Below are positions 41,700 through 50,852 of a DNA stretch of 64,000 nucleotides, in pieces; the stretch's first letter is position 1; every line of letters starts with the position of its first letter. This DNA is from Saccharopolyspora gloriosae (GTDB lineage: Bacteria > Actinomycetota > Actinomycetes > Mycobacteriales > Pseudonocardiaceae). The notes beneath the pieces are model-generated. The model saw only the letters and a program-made list of their open reading frames with translations, did no database searches and was not told the origin of the DNA. The DNA is taken from positions 3,101,501-3,165,500 of the forward strand of contig NZ_JACHIV010000001.1 in assembly GCF_014203325.1 (NCBI RefSeq). The letters are read 5' to 3'. Both the position numbers and the translations under genes were made by a program.

Positions 41700-43809
41700 G
41701 CCGCGCACCGTCGCCACCCACTGCCCCTACTGCGCGCTGCAGTGCGGCACCCGGCTGACCAGGGAACGCGCGGGCGTGGTGGTGGCGCCGACGGACTTCC
41801 CGGTGAACCGGGGCGGGCTGTGCCAGAAGGGCTGGACGGCGCCATCGGTCCTGGACACCTCCGACCGGCTGCTGACTCCGCTGGTGCGCCGCGACGGGGA
41901 GCTGGTGGCCGTGGACTGGGACACCGCGCTGCGCACCGTCGCCGACGGGGTCCGCCGCATCCAGGACCGGCACGGCCCGGACGCGGTGGGCGTGTTCGGC
42001 GGCGGTGGCCTGACCAACGAGAAGGCCTACCTGCTGGGCAAGTTCGCGCGGGTCGCGCTCGGCACGAGCCAGATCGACTACAACGGCCGGTTCTGCATGT
42101 CCTCGGCCGCGGCGGCCGCGACCGCGGCCTTCGGGCTGGATCGGGGCCTGCCGTTCCCGGTGACCGACCTCGGCACGGCCGACGTGGTGCTGCTGGCGGG
42201 CGCGAACGTGGCGGAGACGATGCCGCCGCTGATGCAGCACCTCGCCCGGCCGGACCTGATCGTGATCGATCCTCGGCGCAGCGCCACCGCCGAGCGCGCG
42301 GCGCTGCACCTGCAACCGGCGCCGGGCACGGACCTGGCGCTGGTGCTGGGCCTGCTGCACATCGCGGTGGTCGACGGGTGGGCCGACACCGATTACCTCC
42401 GGGACCGCACCGCCGGGTTCGACGCGGCCTGGCAGCGGGCGATGAGCTGGTGGCCGGAGCGGGTGGAGCGGATCACCGGTGTGCCCGCGGGGTCGCAGCG
42501 GGCGGCGGTGCGGATGCTCGCGCGGGCCGAGCGGGCGTACGTGCTCACGGGACGCGGCGCCGAGCAGCACTCGACGGGCGTGGACACGGTCGCGGGGTTC
42601 ATCAACCTCGCGCTGGCGCTGGGACTGCCCGGTCGCGACGGCGGCGGCTACGGCTGCCTGACCGGTCAGGGCAACGGCCAGGGCGGTCGCGAGCACGGGC
42701 AGAAGGCCGATCAGCTGCCGGGCTACCGGTCCATCACCGACGACGCGGCGCGGGAGCACGTCGCGCAGGTGTGGGGCGTCGCGCCGGAGAGCCTGCCCGG
42801 TCCGGGTCGCAGCGCCTACGAACTGCTGGACGCGCTGGGCACCCCCGGCGGTCCGCGCGGGCTGCTGGTGTTCGGTTCGAACCCGGTGGTCTCGGCTCCG
42901 CACGCCGGGCACGTCGGCGAGCGACTGGCCGCGCTGGACCTGCTGGTGGTGGCGGACTTCGTGCCCTCGGAGACCGCGCGGGCGGCGGACGTGGTGCTGC
43001 CGGTGACGCAGTGGGCCGAGGAGGACGGCACCATGACCAACCTCGAAGGGCGCGTGCTGCGCCGCCGCCGGTTGCGCATTCCGCCCGGACACGCGCGCAG
43101 CGACCTGGAGGTGCTGCACGGCTTGGCGCGGCGCCTCGGCGAACCCGGTCACCGCTACCCCACCTCACCCCGCGAGGTCTTCGAGGAGTTGCGGCGCGCT
43201 TCGGCGGGCGGCAAAGCCGACTACTCGGGCATCGGCTACGACCGCCTCGACGCCGGGGAGGCGCTGCACTGGCCGTGCCCCGCCGTGGACGGCGACGACC
43301 ACCCGGGCACGCCGCGGCTGTTCCTGGACGGTTTCGCCCACCCCGACGGCCGCGCCCGGTTCGCGGCGGTCGAGCACCGCGAACCGGCCGAGTCGGTGAG
43401 CGCGGAGTTCCCGCTGCACGCCACGACCGGCCGGGTGCTGGCCCACTACCAGTCGGGCGCGCAGACCCGCCGGGTGCGCGAACTGGCCGAGGCCGAACCC
43501 GAGGCGTTCGTCGAGGTGCACCCGGACACCGCGCACCGCGCGGGTCTCACCGACGGTGCACCGGCCCTGGTGAGCTCGGCGCGCGGCGGCACCGTGGCGC
43601 GGGTGCGGCTGGTGCCGTCGATGCGCACCGACACCGTGTTCCTGCCGTTCCACTTCCCCGGCGACGGCAGCGCGAACCTGATCACCAGCCCGGCCCTCGA
43701 TCCGCGCAGCCGGATGCCGGAGTTCAAGGTGGCCGCCGCTCGCATCGAGCCGCTCCCGGCGGACCCCGCGGGTCTCGTCGCGGGCGGCGTCGCGGAGGTG
43801 TCCGCATGA
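41692..43809 (+). CDS. nasA: Assimilatory nitrate reductase catalytic subunit (molybdopterin)
   Basis: A 705-residue molybdo-bis-MGD enzyme that reduces nitrate to nitrite in the cytoplasm. The N-terminal 4Fe-4S ligands are C11, C14, C18 and C44 (CPYCALQC, GGLCQKG). YNGRFCMSSAAAA contains the Cys expected to bind molybdenum, and a C-terminal molydopterin-binding beta-barrel starts near HATTGRVLAHYQSG. No Tat signal, as expected for an assimilatory enzyme. GTG start overlaps narK. Electrons are probably supplied by the flavoprotein encoded next. Confidence 0.93.
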   Translation: MPEPRTVATHCPYCALQCGTRLTRERAGVVVAPTDFPVNRGGLCQKGWTAPSVLDTSDRLLTPLVRRDGELVAVDWDTALRTVADGVRRIQDRHGPDAVGVFGGGGLTNEKAYLLGKFARVALGTSQIDYNGRFCMSSAAAAATAAFGLDRGLPFPVTDLGTADVVLLAGANVAETMPPLMQHLARPDLIVIDPRRSATAERAALHLQPAPGTDLALVLGLLHIAVVDGWADTDYLRDRTAGFDAAWQRAMSWWPERVERITGVPAGSQRAAVRMLARAERAYVLTGRGAEQHSTGVDTVAGFINLALALGLPGRDGGGYGCLTGQGNGQGGREHGQKADQLPGYRSITDDAAREHVAQVWGVAPESLPGPGRSAYELLDALGTPGGPRGLLVFGSNPVVSAPHAGHVGERLAALDLLVVADFVPSETARAADVVLPVTQWAEEDGTMTNLEGRVLRRRRLRIPPGHARSDLEVLHGLARRLGEPGHRYPTSPREVFEELRRASAGGKADYSGIGYDRLDAGEALHWPCPAVDGDDHPGTPRLFLDGFAHPDGRARFAAVEHREPAESVSAEFPLHATTGRVLAHYQSGAQTRRVRELAEAEPEAFVEVHPDTAHRAGLTDGAPALVSSARGGTVARVRLVPSMRTDTVFLPFHFPGDGSANLITSPALDPRSRMPEFKVAAARIEPLPADPAGLVAGGVAEVSA

Positions 43810-45221
43810 GCCACGTGCTGATCATCGGCAACGGACCGGCGGCGCACCGGCTCGTGGAACGGCTCCGGGTGCACGGCCACGATGGGCCGATCACCGTGCT
43901 GGGCGGCGAGGACCGCCCCGCCTACAACCGGGTGCTGCTGGCCTCGGTGCTCGACGGCACGCTGTCCGCGGCGGCCGTGACGCTGCCCGAGTCGCGGGCC
44001 GAAGTCCGGCTGGGCGTCACGGCCACGGCCGTCGACCGCGCCCGGCGGCTGGTGCGCACCGACGGCGGTGTGGTGCACCGCTACGACGAGCTCGTGCTCG
44101 CCACCGGCGCGCGGGCCACCGCGCCCGGCGTTCCCGGCGTGCTCGACGCCGACGGCGCGCTGTCCCCGGGGGTCACGCCGCTGCGCACGCTCGACGACTG
44201 CGCCCGCATCCCGGACGGCGCGCGGGACGCGGTGGTGCTCGGGGGCGGGGTGCTCGGCGTGGAGTCGGCGCGCGCGCTGCACGCCCGCGGCCTGGACGTG
44301 GCGCTCGTGCATCCGCAGGCGCACCCGATGGACCGGCAGCTCGACGCCGCCGGCGGCGCGCTGCTGGGCGAGCACCTGCGCGGCACGGGGCTGCGCACCA
44401 GGTTCGGGCGGCGCGCCGCGCGGTACCGGCCGGGCAAGCTCGTCCTCGACGACGGGGAGGCGCTCGCCGCGGACGTGCTCGTGCTGTGCACCGGGGTGAC
44501 CCCGGAGGCGGGGCTCGCAGCCGACGCGGGACTCGCGGTCGGGCGGGGCGTCCTCGTCGACGACCACCTCACCACCTCCGACCCGCACGTCCACGCGATC
44601 GGCGATTGCGCCGAGCACGACGGGCGGGTTCCGGGGCTGATCGCTCCCGCGTGGGAGCAGGCGGAGGTGCTGGCCCGGCGGCTCACCGGCGGCACCGCGC
44701 ACTACCGGGGCGTCGGCACGGTCACCCGGCTCAAGGCGCGCGGCATCGAGCTGTCCGCGATGGGATCGGCTGCCTTGCTCGACGGCGCCGAACCCGGCGT
44801 GGAGCTGGTGGTGGTGTCGGACCCGGCGCGCGGGCGGTACGCGAAGCTCGCGGTCCGCGACGAGCGGGTCGGCGGTGCCGTGCTGATCGGCTTTCCGCAG
44901 GCCACCGCGACCATCGCCCAGCTGCACGATCGGAACCTGCCGCTGCCCGCGGACCGGCTCGGGCTGCTGCTCGGGCGCTCCCCCGCGGCCGCCACCGCAC
45001 CCGCGGACCTGCCGGACGACGCCGTCGTCTGCCGCTGCAACAACGTCACCAAGAAGTCCCTGGTGCGCGCCTGGCACCGCGGTGCCCGCGACCTCGGCGG
45101 GCTGGCGCGGGCGACCCGCGCCACCACCGGCTGCGGCGGCTGCGCCGACGAGGTGCGCGGCCTGTGCGGCGCGTTGACCACCGGGGACGGCACCAACACC
45201 GAACAGGAGGGCGCCGCATGA
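43806..45221 (+). CDS. nasC: FAD-dependent reductase subunit with BFD-like [2Fe-2S] domain
   Basis: A 471-residue pyridine-nucleotide disulfide-oxidoreductase-type flavoprotein. FAD and NAD(P)H loops are IIGNGPAAHRLVE and VLGGGVLGVESA; the C-terminus holds a BFD-type cluster with VCRCNNVTKK and TGCGGC. It resembles the N-terminal half of NirB but lacks the siroheme domain, and likely passes electrons from NADH to the nitrate reductase, as NasC-type partners do. ATG overlaps the nasA stop (ATGA) and its stop overlaps nirB in the same way. The symbol follows the Klebsiella/Bacillus usage and is tentative. Confidence 0.85.
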   Translation: MSHVLIIGNGPAAHRLVERLRVHGHDGPITVLGGEDRPAYNRVLLASVLDGTLSAAAVTLPESRAEVRLGVTATAVDRARRLVRTDGGVVHRYDELVLATGARATAPGVPGVLDADGALSPGVTPLRTLDDCARIPDGARDAVVLGGGVLGVESARALHARGLDVALVHPQAHPMDRQLDAAGGALLGEHLRGTGLRTRFGRRAARYRPGKLVLDDGEALAADVLVLCTGVTPEAGLAADAGLAVGRGVLVDDHLTTSDPHVHAIGDCAEHDGRVPGLIAPAWEQAEVLARRLTGGTAHYRGVGTVTRLKARGIELSAMGSAALLDGAEPGVELVVVSDPARGRYAKLAVRDERVGGAVLIGFPQATATIAQLHDRNLPLPADRLGLLLGRSPAAATAPADLPDDAVVCRCNNVTKKSLVRAWHRGARDLGGLARATRATTGCGGCADEVRGLCGALTTGDGTNTEQEGAA

Positions 45222-47743
45222 CCCGCACCCTTGTGGTGATCGGCCACGGCATGGTCGGCCACCGCCTCGTCGAGCAGCTGCGCGCCCGCGACGACGCGGG
45301 CACCTGGCGGGTGGAGATCCTCGCCGAGGAGTCCCGCGCCGCCTACGACCGGGTCGCCCTGTCGTCCTACTTGGACGGCAAGAGCGCCGAGGACCTCGGG
45401 CTGGCGGGCTCGGACTTCCTGGCCGATCCGCTGGTGCGGCTGCGGCTGGGCTGCGGCGCCGCGCGCATCGACCGCGCCGCGCGGACCGTGCTCACCACCG
45501 ACGGCACCGAGCTGGGTTACGACGCGCTGGTGCTGGCGACGGGCTCCCGGCCGTTCGTGCCGCCGGTGCCCGGTCACGACCTCGACGGCTGCCACGTCTA
45601 CCGCACGCTCGACGACCTCGACGGCATCCGCGACGCGGCCGTCGACGGTGCCGCCGGCGTGGTGATCGGCGGCGGGCTGCTCGGGTTGGAGGCGGCGAAC
45701 GCCTTGCGGCTGCTGGGAATGCGCCCGCACGTGGTGGAGATGGCGCCGCGGCTGATGCCGTTGCAGGTCGACGACGGCGGCGGTCAGGTGCTGGCCGGGC
45801 TGGTCGGTGATCTCGGGCTCGCGCTGCACTGCGAGACGGCTACGAACTCGATCATCGCCGGGCCGGACGGGCGGGTCGCCGGGGTGGAGCTCGGCGACGG
45901 CAGCACCGTCGAGGCGGAGCTGGTGGTGTTCTCCGCCGGGGTCCGTCCGCGCGACGAGCTCGCCGAACCGGCCGGGCTGGCACGCGCCGAGCGCGGTGGC
46001 GTGCTCGTCGACGACCGGTGCCGCACCTCCGACGAGCACATCTGGGCGGTCGGCGAGTGCGCCGCGGTCGACGGCCGCTGCTACGGGCTGGTCGCGCCCG
46101 GCTACGCGATGGCCGAGGTCGTGGTGCGGCAACTGCTGGACCTCGACGGTGCCGCCTTCCCGGAGCCCGACATGTCGACCAAGCTGAAGCTGCTCGGGGT
46201 CGACGTGGCCAGCTTCGGCGACGCGCACGGCACCGCCGACGGCGCGCTGGACGTCGTTCACGCCAACAACGCGGCGGGCACCTACGCGAAGCTGGTGCTC
46301 AGCGACGACGCGCGGGTGCTGCTCGGTGGCGTGCTCGTCGGCGACGCGAGCGCGTACGCGACGCTGCGACCGCTGGTCGGGCGGGAACTGCCCGCGCCGC
46401 CCGAGCGGCTGCTGCTGCCCGCCGGGGCCGGGCCGGACGCGGGCGCGCTGCCCGCCGACGCCGTCGTGTGCTCCTGCAACAACGTGTCCAAAGCGGACAT
46501 CACCGGTGCGATCACCGGTGCCGCGCTGTCCGACGTGGCCGGGGTCAAGGCCTGCACCCGGGCCGGGACCAGCTGCGGGTCCTGCGTGCCGATGCTCAAG
46601 ACGCTGCTCGGCGAGTGCGGCGTCGCCCCTTCCCGTGCACTGTGCGAGCACTTCGAGCAGTCCCGGTCGGAGCTGTTCGAGATCATCCGGGTGACGGGGA
46701 TCGGCACCTTCTCCGAGCTGATCGGGAAGCACGGGCGGGGACTGGGCTGCGACCTCTGCAAACCCGCCGTCGCCTCGATCCTCGCCAGCCTCGGGCGCGG
46801 CCACATCCTCGACGGGGAGCAGGCCGGGCTGCAGGACACCAACGACCGGTTCCTGGCCAACATGCAGCGCAACGGGACGTACTCGGTGGTGCCGCGAGTG
46901 CCGGGCGGGGAGATCACCCCGGACAAGCTCATCGTGCTCGGTGAGGTCGCCCGCGACTTCGAGCTCTACACGAAGATCACCGGCGGGCAGCGCATCGACC
47001 TGTTCGGCGCCCGCGTGGAGCAGCTGCCGCTGATCTGGCGGCGGCTGGTCGACGCCGGGTTCGAATCCGGGCACGCCTACGGCAAAGCGCTGCGCACCGT
47101 GAAGTCCTGCGTGGGCACCGACTGGTGCCGCTACGGCGTGCAGGACTCCGTGGCGATGGCCATCCGGCTCGAACTGCGCTACCGGGGCCTGCGGGCACCG
47201 CACAAGCTCAAGTCCGGAGTGTCGGGGTGCGCGCGGGAGTGCGCCGAGGCGCGTTCCAAGGACTTCGGCGTCATCGCCACCGACCGCGGCTGGAACCTCT
47301 ACGTCGGCGGCAACGGTGGCTTCACCCCGCGCCACGCCGAGCTGCTCGCGGCCGACCTCGACGACGAGCAGCTCATCCGGCTCGTCGACCGGTTCCTGAT
47401 GTTCTACGTGCGCACCGCCGACCGGTTGCAGCGCACCGCGGCGTGGATCGAATCCCTCGACGGCGGGCTGGAGCACGTGCGCGAAGTCGTCGTCGACGAC
47501 TCCCTGGGCATCGCCGCCGAACTGGAGGCCGCGATGCGCGAGCACGTCGCCGGTTACGCCGACGAGTGGGCCGGTGTGCTGGCCGATCCGGTGAAGCTGT
47601 CCCGCTTCGTGTCCTTCGTCAACGCGCCCGACGCGCCCGATCCGACGATCAGCTTCGTCGCCGAACGGGGCCAGCCCCGGCCCGGCCCCGTCGTGCTGCC
47701 GATGCCGTCGATCCGGCCCGACTCCGAGGAGGTACTCGCATGA
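45218..47743 (+). CDS. nirB: NADH-dependent nitrite reductase large subunit
   Basis: An 841-residue NirB that reduces nitrite to ammonium with six electrons. In order: FAD/NAD domain (about 1-405, with VIGHGMVGHRLVE and VIGGGLLGLEAAN), a BFD-type [2Fe-2S] domain (VCSCNNVSKADI, about 425-480) and the siroheme/4Fe-4S reductase domain. Its cluster ligands are C631, C637, C671 and C675 (CVGTDWC and SGCARECAEA). Cytoplasmic. Start and stop overlap the neighbours by four bases, so stoichiometric translation is likely. Requires siroheme, supplied by the last two genes. Confidence 0.95.
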   Translation: MTRTLVVIGHGMVGHRLVEQLRARDDAGTWRVEILAEESRAAYDRVALSSYLDGKSAEDLGLAGSDFLADPLVRLRLGCGAARIDRAARTVLTTDGTELGYDALVLATGSRPFVPPVPGHDLDGCHVYRTLDDLDGIRDAAVDGAAGVVIGGGLLGLEAANALRLLGMRPHVVEMAPRLMPLQVDDGGGQVLAGLVGDLGLALHCETATNSIIAGPDGRVAGVELGDGSTVEAELVVFSAGVRPRDELAEPAGLARAERGGVLVDDRCRTSDEHIWAVGECAAVDGRCYGLVAPGYAMAEVVVRQLLDLDGAAFPEPDMSTKLKLLGVDVASFGDAHGTADGALDVVHANNAAGTYAKLVLSDDARVLLGGVLVGDASAYATLRPLVGRELPAPPERLLLPAGAGPDAGALPADAVVCSCNNVSKADITGAITGAALSDVAGVKACTRAGTSCGSCVPMLKTLLGECGVAPSRALCEHFEQSRSELFEIIRVTGIGTFSELIGKHGRGLGCDLCKPAVASILASLGRGHILDGEQAGLQDTNDRFLANMQRNGTYSVVPRVPGGEITPDKLIVLGEVARDFELYTKITGGQRIDLFGARVEQLPLIWRRLVDAGFESGHAYGKALRTVKSCVGTDWCRYGVQDSVAMAIRLELRYRGLRAPHKLKSGVSGCARECAEARSKDFGVIATDRGWNLYVGGNGGFTPRHAELLAADLDDEQLIRLVDRFLMFYVRTADRLQRTAAWIESLDGGLEHVREVVVDDSLGIAAELEAAMREHVAGYADEWAGVLADPVKLSRFVSFVNAPDAPDPTISFVAERGQPRPGPVVLPMPSIRPDSEEVLA

Positions 47744-48066
47744 CCACCTGGCACCCGATCTGCCCTTGGGAGGCGCTGGCACCCGCTTGCGGCGTGCCCG
47801 CGCTGCTGGCGGCCGAGCCCGTCGCGCTGTTCCGCACCCACGACGACGAGCTCTACGCCGTCGGCAACGTCGACCCGTTCTGCGGGGCGGGCGTGATGAG
47901 CCGCGGCATCGTCGGCGACCGCGCCGGGGAACCGACCGTGGCCTCGCCGATGCTCAAGCAGGTCTTCTCGCTGCGCACCGGCGAGTGCCTGGACGACCCG
48001 GCCGCCCGGCTGCCGACGTTCCCGGTGCGGCGCCACGACGAGATGGTGGAGATCGCCGTTCCGTGA
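47740..48066 (+). CDS. nirD: Nitrite reductase small subunit, Rieske-fold without cluster
   Basis: A 108-residue NirD. The Rieske-like fold is recognised by VALFRTHDDELYAVGN and DPFCGAGVMSRGIVG, but the two Cys-His pairs that bind a Rieske cluster are absent, as is normal for NirD. It associates with NirB. ATGA overlap with nirB and GTGA overlap with the next gene. Confidence 0.92.
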   Translation: MTTWHPICPWEALAPACGVPALLAAEPVALFRTHDDELYAVGNVDPFCGAGVMSRGIVGDRAGEPTVASPMLKQVFSLRTGECLDDPAARLPTFPVRRHDEMVEIAVP

Positions 48067-49202
48067 CGACGCACCCGTCCCTTCCCGCGCGGGACGCCCC
48101 GCTGGCCGGATTCACCGTCGGCGTCACCGCCGCCCGCCGCGCCGACGAGCTGAGCTCGCTGCTGGAACGACGCGGCGCCCGGGTGCTGCGCGGACCGGCG
48201 CTGCGCATCGTCGCGGTCGCCGACGACGCGCGGCTGCACGCCGCGACCGAGCAGTGCATCGCCGATCCGCCGTCGGTGGTGGTCGCGACCACCGGCATCG
48301 GCTTCCGCGGCTGGGTGGAGGCCGCCGACGGCTGGGGTCTCGGCGGAGCGCTGCTCCACGCGCTGAGCTCCGCCCGGCTGCTGGCGCGCGGCCCCAAAGC
48401 ACGCGGCGCGGTGCGGGCGGCCGGGCTCGCCGACGCGTGGTCGCCGGACTCGGAGTCCTCCGCTGAACTGCTCGAACACTTGCTCACCGCGCCGCTGGAG
48501 GGAGTCCGGGTCGCGGTGCAGCTGCACGGGCAGCCGCTGCCGGACTTCGTGGCGGCGTTGCGCCGCGCGGGCGCGGAGGTCATCGAGATCCCGGTGTACC
48601 GGTGGGTTCCGCCCGCCGACGTCGGGCCGTTGGCGCACCTGGTCGACGCGGTGTGCGCCCACGAGATCGATGCCGTCACGTTCACCAGCGCCCCGGCCGC
48701 CGCCGGGCTGCTCGACCACGCCACCGAACGGGGCCGCCGCGACGACCTGATCGCCGCGCTGCGCGGCCCCGTGCTGTCGGCCTGCGTCGGGCCGGTGACC
48801 CGGGCACCGCTGGCCGAACTCGGGATACCTGCGGTGCTGCCGCAGCGGTTCCGGCTCGGCGCGCTGGTGCGGGCGCTGTGCGAGACGTTGCCCGCCCGCT
48901 ACCCGGCGCTGCCCATCGCCGGGCGCACCCTGCAGCTGCGCGGGCACGCCGCCGCCGTGGACGGCGAGCTGCGACCGCTGTCGCCGAACGCGAAATCCCT
49001 GCTGCGGCTGCTGCTGGCCCGGCCGGGCCGAGTCGTGCCCCGCGCGGCACTCGCCGATGCCCTCACCTGCGGGCGGGCGGTGGACGAGCACGCCGTGGAA
49101 CAGGCCGTCGCCCGGCTGCGCTCCGCGCTCGGCGCACCCGAGCTGGTGCAGACGGTGATCAAGCGCGGCTACCGGCTGCCGCTGGAACCGGTGCCGGAAT
49201 GA
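48063..49202 (+). CDS. Uroporphyrinogen-III synthase fused to a winged-helix domain
   Basis: A 379-residue bifunctional protein. Residues about 15-265 form a HemD (uroporphyrinogen-III synthase) domain with the two-lobed pattern ending in FTSAPAAAGLL and SACVGPVTRAPL. Residues about 285-375 form an OmpR/PhoB-type winged helix (LSPNAKSLLRLLLARPGRVV, then VEQAVARLRSALG and VIKRGYRL). No receiver domain is present. In a nitrite-reductase operon it could make siroheme precursor, regulate the operon, or both. GTG start overlaps the nirD stop. Confidence 0.88.
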   Translation: MTTHPSLPARDAPLAGFTVGVTAARRADELSSLLERRGARVLRGPALRIVAVADDARLHAATEQCIADPPSVVVATTGIGFRGWVEAADGWGLGGALLHALSSARLLARGPKARGAVRAAGLADAWSPDSESSAELLEHLLTAPLEGVRVAVQLHGQPLPDFVAALRRAGAEVIEIPVYRWVPPADVGPLAHLVDAVCAHEIDAVTFTSAPAAAGLLDHATERGRRDDLIAALRGPVLSACVGPVTRAPLAELGIPAVLPQRFRLGALVRALCETLPARYPALPIAGRTLQLRGHAAAVDGELRPLSPNAKSLLRLLLARPGRVVPRAALADALTCGRAVDEHAVEQAVARLRSALGAPELVQTVIKRGYRLPLEPVPE

Positions 49203-49921
49203 CCGCGCCGCTGCTGCTGGTCGCGCACGGCACCCGCGATCCCGCGGGCCCGCGCGTGCTCGACCGGATCGCCGCCGCCGTCGCCGACCGGGCCGCCGTC
49301 GCGGTGCGCGTCGCCTACGTCGACGTCATCGGCCCCACCGTCGCCGACGCGCTGCGCGGGCTCGGCGGTCCGGTGGTCGCGGTGCCCGCTTTCCTGGCCG
49401 CCGGGTACCACGTGCGCACCGACCTGCCCACGCAGCTCGCCGCCGCCGGGCGCACCGGCGACGTCACGACCACCGCGCCGATCGGTCCCGCGCCGGAACT
49501 CGCGGCGGCCATGCTGGACCGGCTCGCCGCGGCCGGGTGGCATCCGGGGGCAGAGGTGGTGTTCGCGGCGGCCGGATCGTCGGATCCGCGCGCGCTGGCG
49601 GACGTGCGCGCCGCGGCCAGCCTGCTGGGGCGGCGGTGCGGGAGAGCGCTGCGGCCGAGCTACGTCAGCACCGCGACGCCGCTGACCGAACGGGTGTGCG
49701 CGGCCCCGCCGACGGCGGATCGGATCATCGCGCCGTACCTGCTGGCTCCGGGCCTGTTCCACCGGAAGCTGTCCGGGCTCCCCGTCGAGGCCGTCGCCGA
49801 ACCGATCGGAGCGCACCCGCGGGTCGTCGACCTGGTCGTGCGCCGCTACCGCGAGGCCCTCGCGGACTCGTCCACCGCGTGGATTTCCGCTGCTGCGGCA
49901 AGGAAATCTCACTCCAGGTGA
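49199..49921 (+). CDS. sirB: Sirohydrochlorin ferrochelatase / CbiX-type chelatase
   Basis: A 240-residue class II chelatase made of two CbiX repeats. The metal-site His residues lie in LLVAHGTRDPAG and AGYHVRTDLP of the first half; the second half has LLAPGLFHRKL. It inserts Fe2+ into sirohydrochlorin to give siroheme for NirB. ATG overlaps the preceding stop. Last gene of the operon. A cobalt-specific role is possible but the operon favours iron. Confidence 0.88.
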   Translation: MTAPLLLVAHGTRDPAGPRVLDRIAAAVADRAAVAVRVAYVDVIGPTVADALRGLGGPVVAVPAFLAAGYHVRTDLPTQLAAAGRTGDVTTTAPIGPAPELAAAMLDRLAAAGWHPGAEVVFAAAGSSDPRALADVRAAASLLGRRCGRALRPSYVSTATPLTERVCAAPPTADRIIAPYLLAPGLFHRKLSGLPVEAVAEPIGAHPRVVDLVVRRYREALADSSTAWISAAAARKSHSR

Positions 49922-50035
49922 ATGCCGATCAGCGGTCCTGACTCGTTCGTGGGTTCTTCGGTTTCGTTCGATTCATACCTTGTTCACCGTCGCTTACGGT
50001 GGACGTTTCCGTGCGTCGCAACCGGGGAGGAACTC

Positions 50036-50704
50036 ATGACCAGCGCAACCAGTTCCGGAACGAAATCAGGTTCCGGCAGGCGCACGTCCGGCAGCAGCGC
50101 CCAAGGGCGCGGTTCCTCCTCCCGGTCCGGTTCCCGCACCAGCACCTCCGGTTCCAGGACCACCGCCAAGCAGAGCACGAGCGGCTCCACGCGCACCACC
50201 AGCGCGCAGACCGGCGGCTCCACCCGCAGCACCGGCAAGCAGAGCACCAGCGGGCGCAGCACCAGCAGCTCGGGCCGCGGCAGCGGCAGTCGCCAGAGCA
50301 CCGGCACCCGGCAGAGCAGCACCGCCCGCCAGAGCACCGGCACCCGCCAGACCAGCGCCACCCGGCAGAGCAGCGGCACGACCCGCAGCAGCAGTGGCTC
50401 CAGCAGTTCCGGCACCTCGACCAGGCAGTCGACGAGCACGTCGAACGCGCAGCAGGCCACCGTGCACCTGCCGTTCGTCACCGCCCAGTTCCACCGGCCG
50501 GACGTGCACCTGCCCGCCCTTCCGGGCAAGAAGGAGTTCACCTCCGCGGCGGAGACGGTCCGCGCGCAGCTGCCCGAGCCCGGCCAAGCCCTGTTCTACG
50601 GCGGCCTCGCCGCCGGGGTCGCCCTGAGCCTGCTCGAATGGCCCGTCGCCCTGGCCATCGGCGTGGGCACCGCCGTCGTCGGCCGCGGCGACCACGGCGA
50701 ATAG
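50036..50704 (+). CDS. Low-complexity Ser/Thr/Gly/Arg/Gln-rich protein with C-terminal membrane helix
   Basis: A 222-residue protein I do not recognise. Residues 1-138 are almost only Ser, Thr, Gly, Arg and Gln, strongly basic and surely disordered, including five tandem hexamers of the RQSTGT type at 86-115. Residues 139-182 are a short ordered part (VHLPFVTAQFHRPDVHLPAL) and residues about 186-215 a hydrophobic hairpin or helix. The ATG at 50036 follows GGGGAGG. It is 148 bases upstream of the giant P-type ATPase gene and on the same strand. It may be a membrane-anchored, nucleic-acid- or wall-binding accessory protein; function unknown. Confidence 0.75.
   Translation: MTSATSSGTKSGSGRRTSGSSAQGRGSSSRSGSRTSTSGSRTTAKQSTSGSTRTTSAQTGGSTRSTGKQSTSGRSTSSSGRGSGSRQSTGTRQSSTARQSTGTRQTSATRQSSGTTRSSSGSSSSGTSTRQSTSTSNAQQATVHLPFVTAQFHRPDVHLPALPGKKEFTSAAETVRAQLPEPGQALFYGGLAAGVALSLLEWPVALAIGVGTAVVGRGDHGE
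50291..50380 (+). repeat. Five 18-base tandem repeats in the low-complexity gene
   Basis: Five consecutive units of CGCCAGAGCACCGGCACC type, at 18-base steps from 50291, encode RQSTGT, RQSSTA, RQSTGT, RQTSAT and RQSSGT. Units 1 and 3 are identical. The number of copies may vary between strains. Confidence 0.8.
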
Positions 50705-50852
50705 CCACCACCGCCACCCGCCCCGGCACACCGGCCCCGCACCTCGCGGCGCCCGTGGACGCCGGGGCGGACTCGCGCGAAGCGCTCCCCGGCCACCGGC
50801 CGCGGTCGAGCCCGCCCGAAGCCCCACCGCCCCGCGCTCAGAGAGGGAACCC

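Noticed and set aside
44702-47782. 1,026-residue open frame antisense to nasC/nirB
   Set aside because: It mirrors the third-position GC of the real genes, is rich in Arg, His, Gln and Pro with no domain, and nirB on the other strand is certain.
49922-50035. Extended N-terminus for the low-complexity protein from 49922
   Set aside because: The ATG at 50036 has a GGGGAGG Shine-Dalgarno; the extra 38 residues begin right at the sirB stop and lack support.
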